Shown here piece after piece: positions 25,858-35,044 of a DNA stretch of 46,697 bases. Position numbers and translations under genes: made by a program. The number at the start of each line of letters is the position of its first letter. Position 1 is the stretch's first letter. The DNA is from Bryobacterales bacterium. Its GTDB lineage: Bacteria > Acidobacteriota > Terriglobia > Bryobacterales > Bryobacteraceae. The notes under the pieces were generated by a model. It searched no databases. It had not been told where the DNA came from and saw only the letters and a list, made by a program, of their open reading frames with translations. Location: NCBI GenBank assembly GCA_003167255.1, contig PMTR01000165.1, positions 1,168-47,864 on the forward strand, read 5' to 3'.

Positions 25858-28800
25858 GAAATCGTACCGCACAACGAACTGCATGCGGCGCGGCTGCCCG
25901 GTGGTGAGGATTCTGCCGAAGAAGGAGCCGAAATCGGGATTGTTTACGGGGATGCCCCAGTTCGGATGGTTGAACAAGTTGAAGCTCTCGGCGCGAAATT
26001 CGATGGTGTGGCCTTCATGCACGGCGAAGCGGCGGCTGATGGCGAGATCGAAGATGTTGTTGCCGGGGCCGATGATGGTGTCGCGGCCGGCGTTGCCGAA
26101 AGTGTAATGCGCGGGAGCGCTGAAGGCCGCGGTGTTGAAGAAGTGTTCGACGGTGCGCTGGCTGCGCGGCAGAGCAATGCTTTGGCCGGGCACGAGGTTG
26201 GGACGATTGGGCGTGCCGGAGTTGGCGTAATCGACGGCGAAGAAATAAGGATTCTCGGGCGTGCCATCCTGCAACGTGACGGTGCCGGAGAGCTGCCAGC
26301 GGCGCAGCAGCGGGCCGGCGATTCCCAATTCGGGCAGCCGCCAGACGTAGCCCCCGCTGATGCGGCGGCCCACGTTGAAGAACGAAAGGCCGCGCTCCAG
26401 GCGCAGGTTGCGTTCGTCCTGCGCGCCGACGCTATCGTAGAGCCCCGGAATTACGCTGTCGGAATCGTCCAGCGACTTGGCCCAAACGAAGCTGGCCAGC
26501 ACGGAGACGCGGCTCGAGAGGCTCTTCTCGACCTTCACCTGGAGCGATTCGTACGACGAGTTGGCAATGTGCTGGCGTTGGATGATGGGGCCGAGCGAGG
26601 GGAAGGATCGCAAGGACTGGAGATCGCCCGGACGCGGCGCGAGATCCTGGCCGAGTTCCACGTGCGCCGGGGTATTGTACTGGCGATAGCGCCCGAGGTG
26701 CGTGCCTTTGGAGCCGACGTAGGCCAACTCCAGGAGCACGCGCTTGGGAAGCTCGTGCTGGAGACTGGCGGTCCATTGTTGGACGTAAGGCGTGGGGACG
26801 TTGGGATCGACTCCGAAATAGCTGGGGAATCCGCTGACGGAGGTTTTGGCGAATCCGTTCTGAGTGGTGAGCACGGGGAGCTGGTTCCCTTGCGTCTCAT
26901 TGCTCACGTTGGAGAGGCCGTTGAGCAGCAGATCATAACTCTCCACGGCGATTTCCGGGCTGAAATAGACGCCATAGCCCGCGCGAAAAACCGTGAGGCC
27001 GCCGGGGATCGGCAACTTGGGAAGCTGCCAGGCGAGCCCCAGGCGCGGCGCGAAATTGAGGTGCTGCGGCAGGGTCCCGGACTTCACGCGGACCAGCAAA
27101 GGCGGTTTTGGCAGAGAGGAGTAATCCAGGTTCAGAAAGTTGTTGCGCGCTTCGGTGTAGGGCGAGGCGTAGCTATAGCGCACGCCGAAATTGAGAGTGA
27201 GCCGGGAATCGATTCGCCAATCGTCCTGCGCATAGGCGCCGGCGACATTCTGGCGCATATATGCCTGCCCGGAACCGGCGGTGCGATTGGTGTCCTGCGG
27301 GTAGCCGAGCAGGAAGTCCGCGAAGGGATTTCCCGAATTGGTGCCCAGGCCATCGACGCTGGTGAAGACGCCGCTATAAACATAGGTGCCGCGGGCGTTG
27401 TTGCTTTGGAGATAATTCAGTTGAGAGTGAATCCAATCGCCGCCGAACTTGAGGGTGTGCCGGCCGCGCACCAGGGACAAGCCGTTCGAAACCTGCCAGA
27501 GGTTGTCGCGTTGCACCTGCGGCAGCGTGGGCGAATCCGTGACGATGGAATAGTTGGTGACGTTGAAGTAGGGCAGGCCGAAATAGAACGGGTCGGTGGG
27601 CGGATCGGCCAGGCCGAGCTGCTGTTCCACGTTGGTCTTGAAGGCCGTCTCGGGAACGTCGTAGAGGCGCAGGCGGGTGAAGGCGGCGCGCGCCTCATTA
27701 ATCCAGGAGTTGCCGCTGGCGATATAAGCGACAGTGGCCTGCTGGGCGCGCACCTGCTCCGACAGAGGCAGCAGCGGAAACGAGCCGGCCACGGTGTTGC
27801 CTTCGCCATTGAAGGTGTAGCGTCCGTTCAGGACGCTGTGATTGGCGAACTGGTGGTCGATGCGCGCCGACGCACTATCGGTGTCGGTAACATTGGGAAC
27901 GGAATCCAGATAGTTGCCGCCGGCGCCGCTGCTATTAGGCAGGGGCTGATAGGTATTCAGAAAGGTGGTGGCGATTTTGTCGATCTGGTTTTGGGGAACA
28001 CGGTCCAGCGGGAAGGGCGTCCTGGTGCCTGCGGCGTTCAAGCTGAGGGGATCGTAAATCACCGAGCCGCCGCCGCTGAAATCGCCGTTGCGGGTGGCCT
28101 GGTCCGGCACCAGGCTGGAGCGCGAGCCACCCTGCTTCTGCCGGAAGCCTTCATAGCTGCCGTAAAAGAAGGTGTTCCTGAGGCCGGGGACGGGACCGCC
28201 CAGCGAAGCGCCGAACTGATTCTGCCGGAAGATGGCGCGCGGGAGGGCGGGGTTTTCGAAATAATTGTGGGCGTCGGCGGCTTCGTTTCCGAAATACTCG
28301 AAACCGCTGCCGTGGAACTGGCGGGTGCCGGATTTAGTGATGACGTCGATCGAGCCGCCGCCCGATTCGGGAAACTCGGCGTGCGCCAGCGAAGACTGAA
28401 TGCGGAATTCCTCCACCGAATCCATGGGCGGATAAACGGCGATGGCAAAGGTGTTGCGGTCGGTGTCGTATGCGCCGTCCAGGAGGAACGAATTCATGGT
28501 GGAGCGGCCGCCGTTGATGGGCGCGTTCAGACCGACGGAGCCGCGGCTGCCTTCCTGCACGTCGTTGTTGACGTCGTGCGTGAAGCCGCTGAGCTGCCGC
28601 GGGATGGCTCCGGGGCCGAGTGTGACCAGCGACACCACGTTACGCGAGGCCAGCGGAAGATCGGCGATCTTGGAGCGATCCAGCAGGTAGCCAACGGACG
28701 CGCCTTCGGTATCGACGGGGGAAACCACAGCGGTGACGGTAAGCCGGTCCTGGGAGGCTCCCACGGTGAGCCGGACGTCATGGCGGGCGCCCTGAGCAAG

Positions 28801-29073
28801 CTCAATGGCGACACTGGAGGCCTGGTATTCGCGGAAGCCCTGCTTGACGGCGGTGAGGGTGTAGACGCCGGGCGCCAGTTGATCGAAAACATAATCGCCA
28901 TGGGCATCGGTGGTGGTGGAGCGGACAAAGCCGGTAGCGGTTTGCGCCGCGGTGACGACGGCGCCCGCAACCACCGCCGAAGACTGGTCGCGCACGGTAC
29001 CAGCAAGACTGGAAGATGCCACCTGGGCCTGCGCCGCGGCGGCGGCGAGAAACGTGAGGAGCGCGAGTTTCAT
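25855..29073 (-). CDS. Oar-like TonB-dependent receptor with carboxypeptidase-regulatory domain
   Basis: 1072 residues. A signal peptide (MKLALLTFLAAAAAQAQ) is followed by a CarboxypepD_reg-like Ig domain (SLAGTVRDQSSAVVAGAVVT ... GDYVFDQLAPGVYTLTAVKQ, 24-82). A plug region follows (SGGGSIDVITKSGTRQFHG), then a large beta-barrel ending FVVRYDF with a C-terminal Phe, as outer-membrane proteins do. This type is greatly expanded in Acidobacteriota and is thought to import large or scarce substrates or serve in surface functions; the ligand is unknown. No TonB box was identified. The ATG overlaps the TGA of the HprK-like kinase upstream (ATGA). Confidence 0.85.
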   Translation of the reverse strand: MKLALLTFLAAAAAQAQVASSSLAGTVRDQSSAVVAGAVVTAAQTATGFVRSTTTDAHGDYVFDQLAPGVYTLTAVKQGFREYQASSVAIELAQGARHDVRLTVGASQDRLTVTAVVSPVDTEGASVGYLLDRSKIADLPLASRNVVSLVTLGPGAIPRQLSGFTHDVNNDVQEGSRGSVGLNAPINGGRSTMNSFLLDGAYDTDRNTFAIAVYPPMDSVEEFRIQSSLAHAEFPESGGGSIDVITKSGTRQFHGSGFEYFGNEAADAHNYFENPALPRAIFRQNQFGASLGGPVPGLRNTFFYGSYEGFRQKQGGSRSSLVPDQATRNGDFSGGGSVIYDPLSLNAAGTRTPFPLDRVPQNQIDKIATTFLNTYQPLPNSSGAGGNYLDSVPNVTDTDSASARIDHQFANHSVLNGRYTFNGEGNTVAGSFPLLPLSEQVRAQQATVAYIASGNSWINEARAAFTRLRLYDVPETAFKTNVEQQLGLADPPTDPFYFGLPYFNVTNYSIVTDSPTLPQVQRDNLWQVSNGLSLVRGRHTLKFGGDWIHSQLNYLQSNNARGTYVYSGVFTSVDGLGTNSGNPFADFLLGYPQDTNRTAGSGQAYMRQNVAGAYAQDDWRIDSRLTLNFGVRYSYASPYTEARNNFLNLDYSSLPKPPLLVRVKSGTLPQHLNFAPRLGLAWQLPKLPIPGGLTVFRAGYGVYFSPEIAVESYDLLLNGLSNVSNETQGNQLPVLTTQNGFAKTSVSGFPSYFGVDPNVPTPYVQQWTASLQHELPKRVLLELAYVGSKGTHLGRYRQYNTPAHVELGQDLAPRPGDLQSLRSFPSLGPIIQRQHIANSSYESLQVKVEKSLSSRVSVLASFVWAKSLDDSDSVIPGLYDSVGAQDERNLRLERGLSFFNVGRRISGGYVWRLPELGIAGPLLRRWQLSGTVTLQDGTPENPYFFAVDYANSGTPNRPNLVPGQSIALPRSQRTVEHFFNTAAFSAPAHYTFGNAGRDTIIGPGNNIFDLAISRRFAVHEGHTIEFRAESFNLFNHPNWGIPVNNPDFGSFFGRILTTGQPRRMQFVVRYDF

Positions 29074-30038
29074 AGGTTCGATAGAAGGGCGACAGCCTGG
29101 TCCAGGTTTTCGTAGGTCAAGCGGTAGGCCGGCACTTCCAGTAGCCTCCGCGCGGTTCTCTCATACATGGCGCGAACGTCATCGCCGTACCACGGCATAT
29201 CGCGAAGCAGCAGCTCGATGGCTTCAGCCGCTGGAACCGGTTTCGCGCTGGCTGGGACGCCGTCGCGGCGATCGAGAAGGATCACCGAACCCACCCGGCA
29301 GCGCGACGAGGTGCGAATGTGCGGAAACGCGTCGAGAGGAACCTCGAGGGAGATTTTCCCGTTGGGGCGCGCGAGAGAGATGTAATCCTGGAGTTCGGGA
29401 AAGAGGCGCGGCGCATCCTCGCGGAAACGGATGGAGCGGCAGCGGCCCAGCACGGTTCGGTCTTCGACGCCAGTCAGCAGCCACGTGCCATCGTCGGTGA
29501 CGTAGGTCCAGCCGGCGCGCGCGCAGGCCCACGCCAGCGTGCTCTTGCCCGCGCCGGATAAGCCGCACAGCAGCACACCGGTCTCGTCGCGCGCGACGCA
29601 GGCGGCGTGTACCGGCATCACCCACCGCTGCGCTAATAGCATGTGAGCCATGGCTTCCAAAAAATAAAAACGGAACCAGGCGTGATCGGCGACGGTTTTT
29701 TGGCTCACGAAGCAGCAACCGAAGAGGCTGCCGGATTCGTAGAAAGCGAAGTTGTCGCGGTCGGAGACAATCGAAAAGAGCCGCCGCTGGTTCCGGAAGA
29801 CGGGCTCGGGGGCCAAGCCGCCGGCGGGCTGAACCACCACCCGAAGCTCGACCGGCGGGTAGGGATATTCGGGCGCGTACCCGCCCCAGCTTGCGGCGGC
29901 GGCTTCCATCACGTCGCGCGAGTTGGTGGCGATTTCCACGCGGAAGCCGAGTGGGAAAAAAGACCCGGTGAGGGGAAGATCGATGCGGTGAAGCAGCGGG
30001 TCGTACGGAGCGGTTTCCAATGCTTTGGCTAGGCCCAC
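29070..30038 (-). CDS. HprK-like ATP-binding protein
   Basis: 322 residues. A P-loop GLSGAGKST (159-167) lies in the setting HAACVARDETGVLLCGLSGA and is followed by WTYVTDDGTWLL. This resembles HPr kinase/phosphorylase C-terminal domains, where the Asp pair after the P-loop is catalytic. The N-terminal ~140 residues are not HprK-like, and the C-terminal HprK signature is absent. Proteins of this class occur in lasso-peptide, exopolysaccharide and unrelated clusters. It is coupled by ATGA overlap to a TonB receptor gene, which is unusual and suggests joint expression. Substrate unknown. Confidence 0.7.
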   Translation of the reverse strand: MGLAKALETAPYDPLLHRIDLPLTGSFFPLGFRVEIATNSRDVMEAAAASWGGYAPEYPYPPVELRVVVQPAGGLAPEPVFRNQRRLFSIVSDRDNFAFYESGSLFGCCFVSQKTVADHAWFRFYFLEAMAHMLLAQRWVMPVHAACVARDETGVLLCGLSGAGKSTLAWACARAGWTYVTDDGTWLLTGVEDRTVLGRCRSIRFREDAPRLFPELQDYISLARPNGKISLEVPLDAFPHIRTSSRCRVGSVILLDRRDGVPASAKPVPAAEAIELLLRDMPWYGDDVRAMYERTARRLLEVPAYRLTYENLDQAVALLSNL

Positions 30039-30129
30039 AACACACTGATAACACGAGAATTAGCTTTACATGCGTAAAACTAGCGGCATTGCGCCGCGCG
30101 GTCCCTCGGCGGCCTGTAAGCTGGTGAGG

Positions 30130-31215
30130 ATGCGTGCGGCGATTGTGCACTACTGGTTGCTCAACCAGCGTGGCGGAGAGAAGGTGCTGGACGCGATCTG
30201 CCGCCTGCTGCCCGAAGCCGACATCTTCACGTTGTTCTGCGAACCCGATACGCTCAGCGCGGAGGTGCGTCGCCACCGGATCACGACCTCTTTTCTCAAC
30301 CCCTTGCGCCACTGGCACCGGTCGCTGCTGCCGCTGATGCCGATGGCGCTCGAAAGCTTCGACCTGCGGGGCTACGATCTGGTGGTGAGCAGCGAATCGG
30401 GGCCGGCCAAAGGAGTGATCACCTCCTCCGGCACGCGCCATCTGTGCTACTGCCACACGCCCATGCGGTATCTGTGGGATCTGTACCCGGCGTATCGGAA
30501 TGAGTGGACGCGGTCGCGCTGGAAGCGCGCGGCCATGACGCCGCTGAGCAGTTATCTGCGACAGTGGGATTTCTCGAGCGCGGCGCGGGTGGACCGCTTC
30601 ATCGCGAATAGCGAAAACGTGCGTGGGCGCATCTGGAAGACCTATCGGCGGGACGCCCAAGTAGTGCATCCGCCGGTGGACGTGGAGAGTTTCGCGTGGA
30701 AGCCGGCGGAGGATTATTTCCTGATTGTCTCCGAGTTGGTTCCCTATAAGCAGGTGGACACGGCGGTGGGGTTATTCGCAAAAACCGGGCGGCGGCTGAA
30801 GATCGCGGGCGGCGGGCCGGAACTGCGCCGGCTGCGCAAGATGGCGGCGCCCGGCGTGGAGTTTCTAGGGCGCGTCTCCGACGTCGAATTGCGCAATCTG
30901 TATGCGCGGTCGCGCGCGCTGCTGCTGCCGGGCGAAGAGGATTTCGGCATCACGGCGGTAGAAGCGCTGGCGAGCGGCAAGCCGGTGATCGCACTGGGGC
31001 GCGGCGGTGCGCTCGAAACGGTTCCTCCCTGCGGCGGCATTTTCTATGACGATGCGTCGGCAGAGGGCCTCGCTGAGGCGCTTCAGCGCTTCGAAAAGCT
31101 GGAGCCGCGGATGTGCCCCTCGGAATTGCAAGAGCATGCCCGGCGCTTTTCAGAGCCCGAGTTCACGCGGAAAATGGCGGCGGCCCTCGAGGAATTGCGG
31201 CTGGGAGGCCGTTAG
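30130..31215 (+). CDS. GT4-family glycosyltransferase
   Basis: 361 residues from the ATG at 30130, preceded by GGTGAGG; an in-frame ATG at 30070 would add 20 unlikely residues. It has MRAAIVHYWLLNQRGGEKVL, YDLVVSSESGPAKGV, CYCHTPMRYLWDLYP, FLIVSELVPYKQVDTAV, and GEEDFGITAVEALASGKPVI, with the E-x7-E nucleotide-sugar site (E-D-F-G-I-T-A-V-E). It matches the WbaZ-like mannosyl/rhamnosyltransferase type. It is divergent from the HprK-like gene, with 91 bases between starts. Exact sugars unknown. Confidence 0.85.
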   Translation: MRAAIVHYWLLNQRGGEKVLDAICRLLPEADIFTLFCEPDTLSAEVRRHRITTSFLNPLRHWHRSLLPLMPMALESFDLRGYDLVVSSESGPAKGVITSSGTRHLCYCHTPMRYLWDLYPAYRNEWTRSRWKRAAMTPLSSYLRQWDFSSAARVDRFIANSENVRGRIWKTYRRDAQVVHPPVDVESFAWKPAEDYFLIVSELVPYKQVDTAVGLFAKTGRRLKIAGGGPELRRLRKMAAPGVEFLGRVSDVELRNLYARSRALLLPGEEDFGITAVEALASGKPVIALGRGGALETVPPCGGIFYDDASAEGLAEALQRFEKLEPRMCPSELQEHARRFSEPEFTRKMAAALEELRLGGR

Positions 31216-31234
31216 CCCCGGACGAAAATGGCTT

Positions 31235-31310
31235 AGCCGCCGATGAACGCAGATTAACGCAGATTGAAAACCCAAAACTTATCCGCGTTCATCGGTGTTC
31301 ATCGGCGGCT
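31235..31310. repeat. Inverted repeat with 14-bp arms
   Basis: AGCCGCCGATGAAC (31235-31248) and GTTCATCGGCGGCT (31297-31310) are exact inverses. CAGATTAACGCAGATT lies between, and a second GCGTTCATCGG precedes the right arm. Intergenic, non-coding. Confidence 0.65.
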
Positions 31311-31350
31311 GAAATTGGGAGCTTGTCCGCTTTCCATTTGCCGGCCATTC

Positions 31351-31496
31351 CTAAACAAGACTACTTCAATAATTCCCCAGTCCGCGATGTGAAGACTCCG
31401 CCGCCGTTGCGCTTCTGACTTCTGACTTCTAGCTTCTAACTTCTGCCCCCCGACTTCCAAATCCCGCAGGGATTTCAAGGGCGAAGCCCTTGCTTA
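31351..31496. repeat. Double-hairpin/heptamer repeat, copy 2
   Basis: It is homologous to 25734-25857, and its minus strand begins with the TAA of glcF. Hairpins AAGGGC-TTCG-CCCTT and AAATCCC-TGC-GGGATTT come first. On the plus strand five heptamers of the form CTTCTGA/CTTCTAG/CTTCTAA lie at about 31410-31445. Confidence 0.75.
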
Positions 31497-32789
31497 GCCT
31501 TTGTAGGCTTCGTCCAGCAGTTCCACCACGTGCATCACGCGCTGGCGGTTGCCGTGCAGACGGACGCCGGCTTCGAGTTGCAGCATGCACCCGGGATTGG
31601 CGGTCGAGATGATGCCGGCGCCGGTCGCATTCACGGCTTCCATTTTGCTTGCGAGAATCTGCATGGACATCTGATTTTCAACCACGTTGTAGATACCGGC
31701 GCTGCCGCAGCAGATGTCGGCCGAGCGCATCTCGCGAAATTGCAATCCGGGAATGGCGGCGAGCAGCGTGCGGGGAGCGGTGCGGACGCGCTGTCCGTGC
31801 GCCAAGTGGCAGGAGTCCTGATATGTGACGATGCGATCGATCGGGGCCATCTCGCGGTTCAGCTCGATGGAGGCGAGGAACTCCGTCACGTCGCGCATCA
31901 ATGCGGAGAACTCGCGCGCCTTGGCGGCGTATGAGGGATCGTCATCCAGCAGGTCGCCATATTCTTTGAGCGTGGAACCGCATCCGGCGGCGTTGGTGAT
32001 GATGGCTTCAAAGCCGCCTCGCAGGACGGCGTCGATATTTTGGCGCGCCAGCCTGCGGGCATCTTCGCGCAGGCCGGAGTGCAGGTGAAGGGCGCCACAG
32101 CAGCCCTGCCCGGCGGGCACCACCACTTCGCAGCCGTTCTTCTGCAGCACGCGCACGGTGGCTTCGTTCAGGCGCGCGAAGGAAATGTTGGCAATGCACC
32201 CGGCGAGAAACGCGACGCGATGGCGGGTCGCGCCCTTCGCCGGGAAAGTGCTGCCGATCTGGCTGAAGAAAAACGGCGGTTCCGCGGATGGCGCCAGTTG
32301 CGCGAGATCGCCCAGAGTGCCGGCCAACCGGAGTGAGCCCACGACCCGCATCAGAGCTTTGAGGCCGCTCACCTGGTAGATATAGACCAGCGTGCCGGCC
32401 ACCGTCAGGGCGGTGCGGGATTCCAGCAGATGATTAAAAAAGAAGCGGCGGACGCGCTGCGCCATGCGGCCGCGTGGAACCCGGGCTTCGATTTCAGCCC
32501 GTGCCTCTTCCACCATTCTTCCGTAGCGCACACCGGAAGGACAGGCCGATTCGCAACCGCGGCAGGCGAGGCACAAGCCGATGTGCTGAATATAGGAAGA
32601 CGTAATGGGCGCGCCCTCGGCCACTTGCACCATCTGGTACACGCGGCCGCGCGGCGAATCCATCTCGAGGCCCAGCTCGCGGTAGGTGGGGCAGGCGTTG
32701 AGGCACAGACCGCAGTGGATGCAGCGGTCGAGATCGAACTGCCGGGGGCCCAGACGGGTTGTCTCAGATACGACGATAGAGTCGGCCAC
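31494..32789 (-). CDS. glcF: Glycolate oxidase iron-sulfur subunit
   Basis: 431 residues. Two ferredoxin-type 4Fe-4S motifs (CIHCGLCLNACP and CLACRGCESACP) precede two CCG domains (AGQGCCGALHLHSG and DICCGSAGIYN). This is the GlcF layout, carrying electrons from the FAD subunits that oxidise glycolate (or D-lactate) to the quinone pool. It starts with GTG at 32789 and overlaps glcE by 26 bases, so it is co-translated. The catalytic GlcD subunit is not in the window. The 3' end touches a repeat element. Confidence 0.85.
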   Translation of the reverse strand: MADSIVVSETTRLGPRQFDLDRCIHCGLCLNACPTYRELGLEMDSPRGRVYQMVQVAEGAPITSSYIQHIGLCLACRGCESACPSGVRYGRMVEEARAEIEARVPRGRMAQRVRRFFFNHLLESRTALTVAGTLVYIYQVSGLKALMRVVGSLRLAGTLGDLAQLAPSAEPPFFFSQIGSTFPAKGATRHRVAFLAGCIANISFARLNEATVRVLQKNGCEVVVPAGQGCCGALHLHSGLREDARRLARQNIDAVLRGGFEAIITNAAGCGSTLKEYGDLLDDDPSYAAKAREFSALMRDVTEFLASIELNREMAPIDRIVTYQDSCHLAHGQRVRTAPRTLLAAIPGLQFREMRSADICCGSAGIYNVVENQMSMQILASKMEAVNATGAGIISTANPGCMLQLEAGVRLHGNRQRVMHVVELLDEAYKG

Positions 32790-33912
32790 GATTCAACAGG
32801 TTCGACGGGTCAAATAGATTCTTGACCCGCCGCATGATTTCAAAGTCGCCGCCGGGTGCGGGCCACAGTTCCAGGGAATGCTTGCATTCCTGGGGTGAAA
32901 ATTCGATCACGGTCTTAAAACCGCGCGCCACCGCGCCCGAGACCCAGCTTGCGGCGGCCTCATTCCGCTCGAAATAACCGTAACAGACACCCGACCCGGC
33001 GCGCGCCACGGCCGTCACTTCGAAGGCCGCCATGACGCCTTCCAGATCCTTCAGGGTACATGAGACGCGGACGACGGCGCCATCCGCGTTCTCGCGGAGG
33101 AATCGGGGGGTAAAGGATTCCAGATCGCTCCACAGCGTCTCGGGGCATGCATTCTCGACGGCCAGGCGGCTGGTGATGTGCGCCAACTCGCGCTCGTAGC
33201 GCTGGACGGATGCGGCGTTGCCCGCGGCGCGCACGGCCAGCAGCCAGCGGTCGCCCCCGAAGGACCGCGCCGCCGCCGGGTTGAGCAAGTCGATGGCAAC
33301 CGGTTGGAGAGGACTGGCGAGTACCTGGTTACGCGCGGCCATAGCCTCACCCAGCGAACGGAACGGTAGGAGGAAACTTTGTTCGGCTTCGGGAGCCGGC
33401 ACCAGTTTGAAATTGACCACCGCGACGGCGGCCAGGGTGCCGAAGGAGCCGATCATAAGCTTGGCCATATCGAGCCCGGCCACGTTCTTGACCACCATGC
33501 CGCCGGACTGAACCAGTTTGCCTTCGAGCGTGGCGAAGCGCATGCCGATGATGAGGTCGCGGGCGGTTCCGTAAAGCCGGCGCCGCGGCCCGCTGCAATT
33601 GCAGGCGATCACGCCGCCCACCGTGGCGCTCTCGGCGAAGGGCGGATCGAGCGGAACCATCTGGCGGTTGGCGGCCAGCAGGCTGGTGAGCGAGCGCCAG
33701 GCGAGGCCGGCTTCCACGCTGATGGTGAGATCGTGCGGCTCGTACTCCAGCACTCGATGGAGCGCGGTGGTGGAGATGACCACGTCGGCGGGTTCGCTGG
33801 GCCCGGCCATCAAGCGCTTGCTCGAATTGCCTCCAAGCGCGATGGTGCGTCCGTGCGCGGCGGCATCGCCGAGCGCCTGCGCCAGGTCCGTCGGGCTTTC
33901 CGGCGCGAGCAC
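32764..33912 (-). CDS. glcE: Glycolate oxidase FAD-binding subunit
   Basis: 382 residues from the GTG at 33912, which overlaps the TAG of the upstream gene (TAGTG). The frame stays open further upstream, but that part is antisense to other genes. PP-loop FAD-domain motifs are ALGGNSSKRLMAG, PHDLTISVEAGLAW, ATVGGVIACNCSGPRR and GGMVVKNVAGLDMAKL, as in E. coli GlcE. The C-terminus ends LFDPSNLLNRGRLY. It partners GlcF directly downstream; glycolate rather than lactate as substrate is inferred from subunit type. Confidence 0.85.
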   Translation of the reverse strand: MLAPESPTDLAQALGDAAAHGRTIALGGNSSKRLMAGPSEPADVVISTTALHRVLEYEPHDLTISVEAGLAWRSLTSLLAANRQMVPLDPPFAESATVGGVIACNCSGPRRRLYGTARDLIIGMRFATLEGKLVQSGGMVVKNVAGLDMAKLMIGSFGTLAAVAVVNFKLVPAPEAEQSFLLPFRSLGEAMAARNQVLASPLQPVAIDLLNPAAARSFGGDRWLLAVRAAGNAASVQRYERELAHITSRLAVENACPETLWSDLESFTPRFLRENADGAVVRVSCTLKDLEGVMAAFEVTAVARAGSGVCYGYFERNEAAASWVSGAVARGFKTVIEFSPQECKHSLELWPAPGGDFEIMRRVKNLFDPSNLLNRGRLYRRI

Positions 33913-34256
33913 TAGAACACCAGTTGGCGCAGCAAGAGGGTGAGAATGGTCAGCACCAAAGATCCCAATACGGCATTCAGGATCCCCCGCATTTTGAAGC
34001 CTGGCGTGAACAACGACGCCACTTTCAACAGGAAGGCGTTCACCGCCAGTTGAAAAAGTCCGAACGTCAGGATGGTGAGCGGCAGGACCACAATCTGCAC
34101 CAGCCAGCCAATCGTGAAGTCGACGATGGCGATCATGGCGGTCGCCACCAGGGCGGTCCAAAAGTTGCGGACTTCGATGCCCGGAATGATGCGCGCCACA
34201 ATCCACAACGCCAGCGCGCTCACAAACCAGGCCAACATCAGGTGCAGCAGCGGCAT
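33912..34256 (-). CDS. Small membrane protein, phage_holin_4_2 family
   Basis: 114 residues with four hydrophobic segments: LMLAWFVSALALWIVARIIP, ALVATAMIAIVDFTIGWLVQ, LPLTILTFGLFQLAVNAFLL and LNAVLGSLVLTILTLL. P-G-I-E-V and P-G-F-K-M sit at equivalent places in each half, the pattern of PF04020 proteins. These are common chromosomal proteins of unknown function, not evidence of a prophage. I chose the ATG at 34256, preceded by GGAGGT; two upstream in-frame starts lack a site. It is coupled to glcE by overlap. Confidence 0.75.
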   Translation of the reverse strand: MPLLHLMLAWFVSALALWIVARIIPGIEVRNFWTALVATAMIAIVDFTIGWLVQIVVLPLTILTFGLFQLAVNAFLLKVASLFTPGFKMRGILNAVLGSLVLTILTLLLRQLVF

Positions 34257-34287
34257 AAAGACCTCCGGCCAGAGATAATGATATTCC

Positions 34288-34989
34288 ATGGCAACTTTGT
34301 ATGCTGGCACGTCCGGTTTCGCATATCCGGCCTGGAAGCCGGTCTTCTACCCGGCCAAGCTTCCGGCCAAACAATTCCTGCACCACTATGCTCAACGCTT
34401 GAACTGCGTGGAGATCAATTACACGTTCCGGCGCCTGCCCTCGGCGTCGACGTTGCAGAGCTGGGTGGAGGCCACGCCGCCGGGCTTCGTTTTCGCGGTG
34501 AAGGCCAACCAGCGCATCACTCATATTTTGCGGCTAAAGAACGCCGCCGAAGCCACCGCACTCTTTCTGAAGATGATCGACCCGCTGCGCAGCGCCCGCC
34601 GCCTGGGCCCGATCCTGTTCCAATTGCCGCCGCATTTGAAATGCGACGAAGCGCTGCTTCGCGACTTCCTGGAGTTATTGCCGCCGGATCTGCGCTACGC
34701 ATTCGAATTCCGGCACACTTCGTGGCTGGCCGAGCCGGTGTACGAGCAGTTACGCCGGCGGAACGTGGCGCTCTGCCTGGCGGAATCGGAGAAGCTGGAA
34801 GTGCCGAAGGTGATCACGGCGGACTTTGTCTATTACCGCTTGCGCAAGCCGGAGTACACCGAGGCCGACGTGGATGCCATCGGCGCCGGCGCACGGGAGT
34901 TGCTAGCGACCGGGCGGGATTTGTACCTGATGTTCAAGCACGGAGAGACGCCGGAGGGGGCGATCCACGCCGAGCGCTTGCTGCGCTGA
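34288..34989 (+). CDS. DUF72 (YecE-like) protein
   Basis: 233 residues with the DUF72 TIM-barrel marks: LYAGTSGFAYPAWKPVFYP at the N-terminus, LNCVEINYTFRRLPSA, FVFAVKANQRITHI, LFQLPPHLKCD and YAFEFRHTSW. C-terminal DFVYYRLRKPEY and FKHGETPEGA complete it. The family is widespread and its biochemical role unknown. It is divergent from the holin-like gene with only 31 bases between starts. Confidence 0.85.
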   Translation: MATLYAGTSGFAYPAWKPVFYPAKLPAKQFLHHYAQRLNCVEINYTFRRLPSASTLQSWVEATPPGFVFAVKANQRITHILRLKNAAEATALFLKMIDPLRSARRLGPILFQLPPHLKCDEALLRDFLELLPPDLRYAFEFRHTSWLAEPVYEQLRRRNVALCLAESEKLEVPKVITADFVYYRLRKPEYTEADVDAIGAGARELLATGRDLYLMFKHGETPEGAIHAERLLR

Positions 34990-35044
34990 GGGCGAGCCTG
35001 GGCTGTTGAGGCTCGCGGATTAAGATTACACGCGGCGGGCTTTC

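Noticed and set aside
25966-29115. A 1049-codon open frame antisense to the TonB receptor
   Set aside because: Low-complexity Gly/Ala/Arg-rich translation with no family signature, fully antisense to a gene with clear domains. High GC explains long antisense frames; the same holds for 2252-3400, 3885-5105 and 13203-14792.
33912-34256. Prophage marker (holin)
   Set aside because: PF04020 proteins are common chromosomal membrane proteins and no other phage gene is present.
33913-34524. Upstream extension of the glcE frame
   Set aside because: It is antisense to the DUF72 gene and overlaps the holin-like gene; GlcE homology starts at the GTG at 33912.
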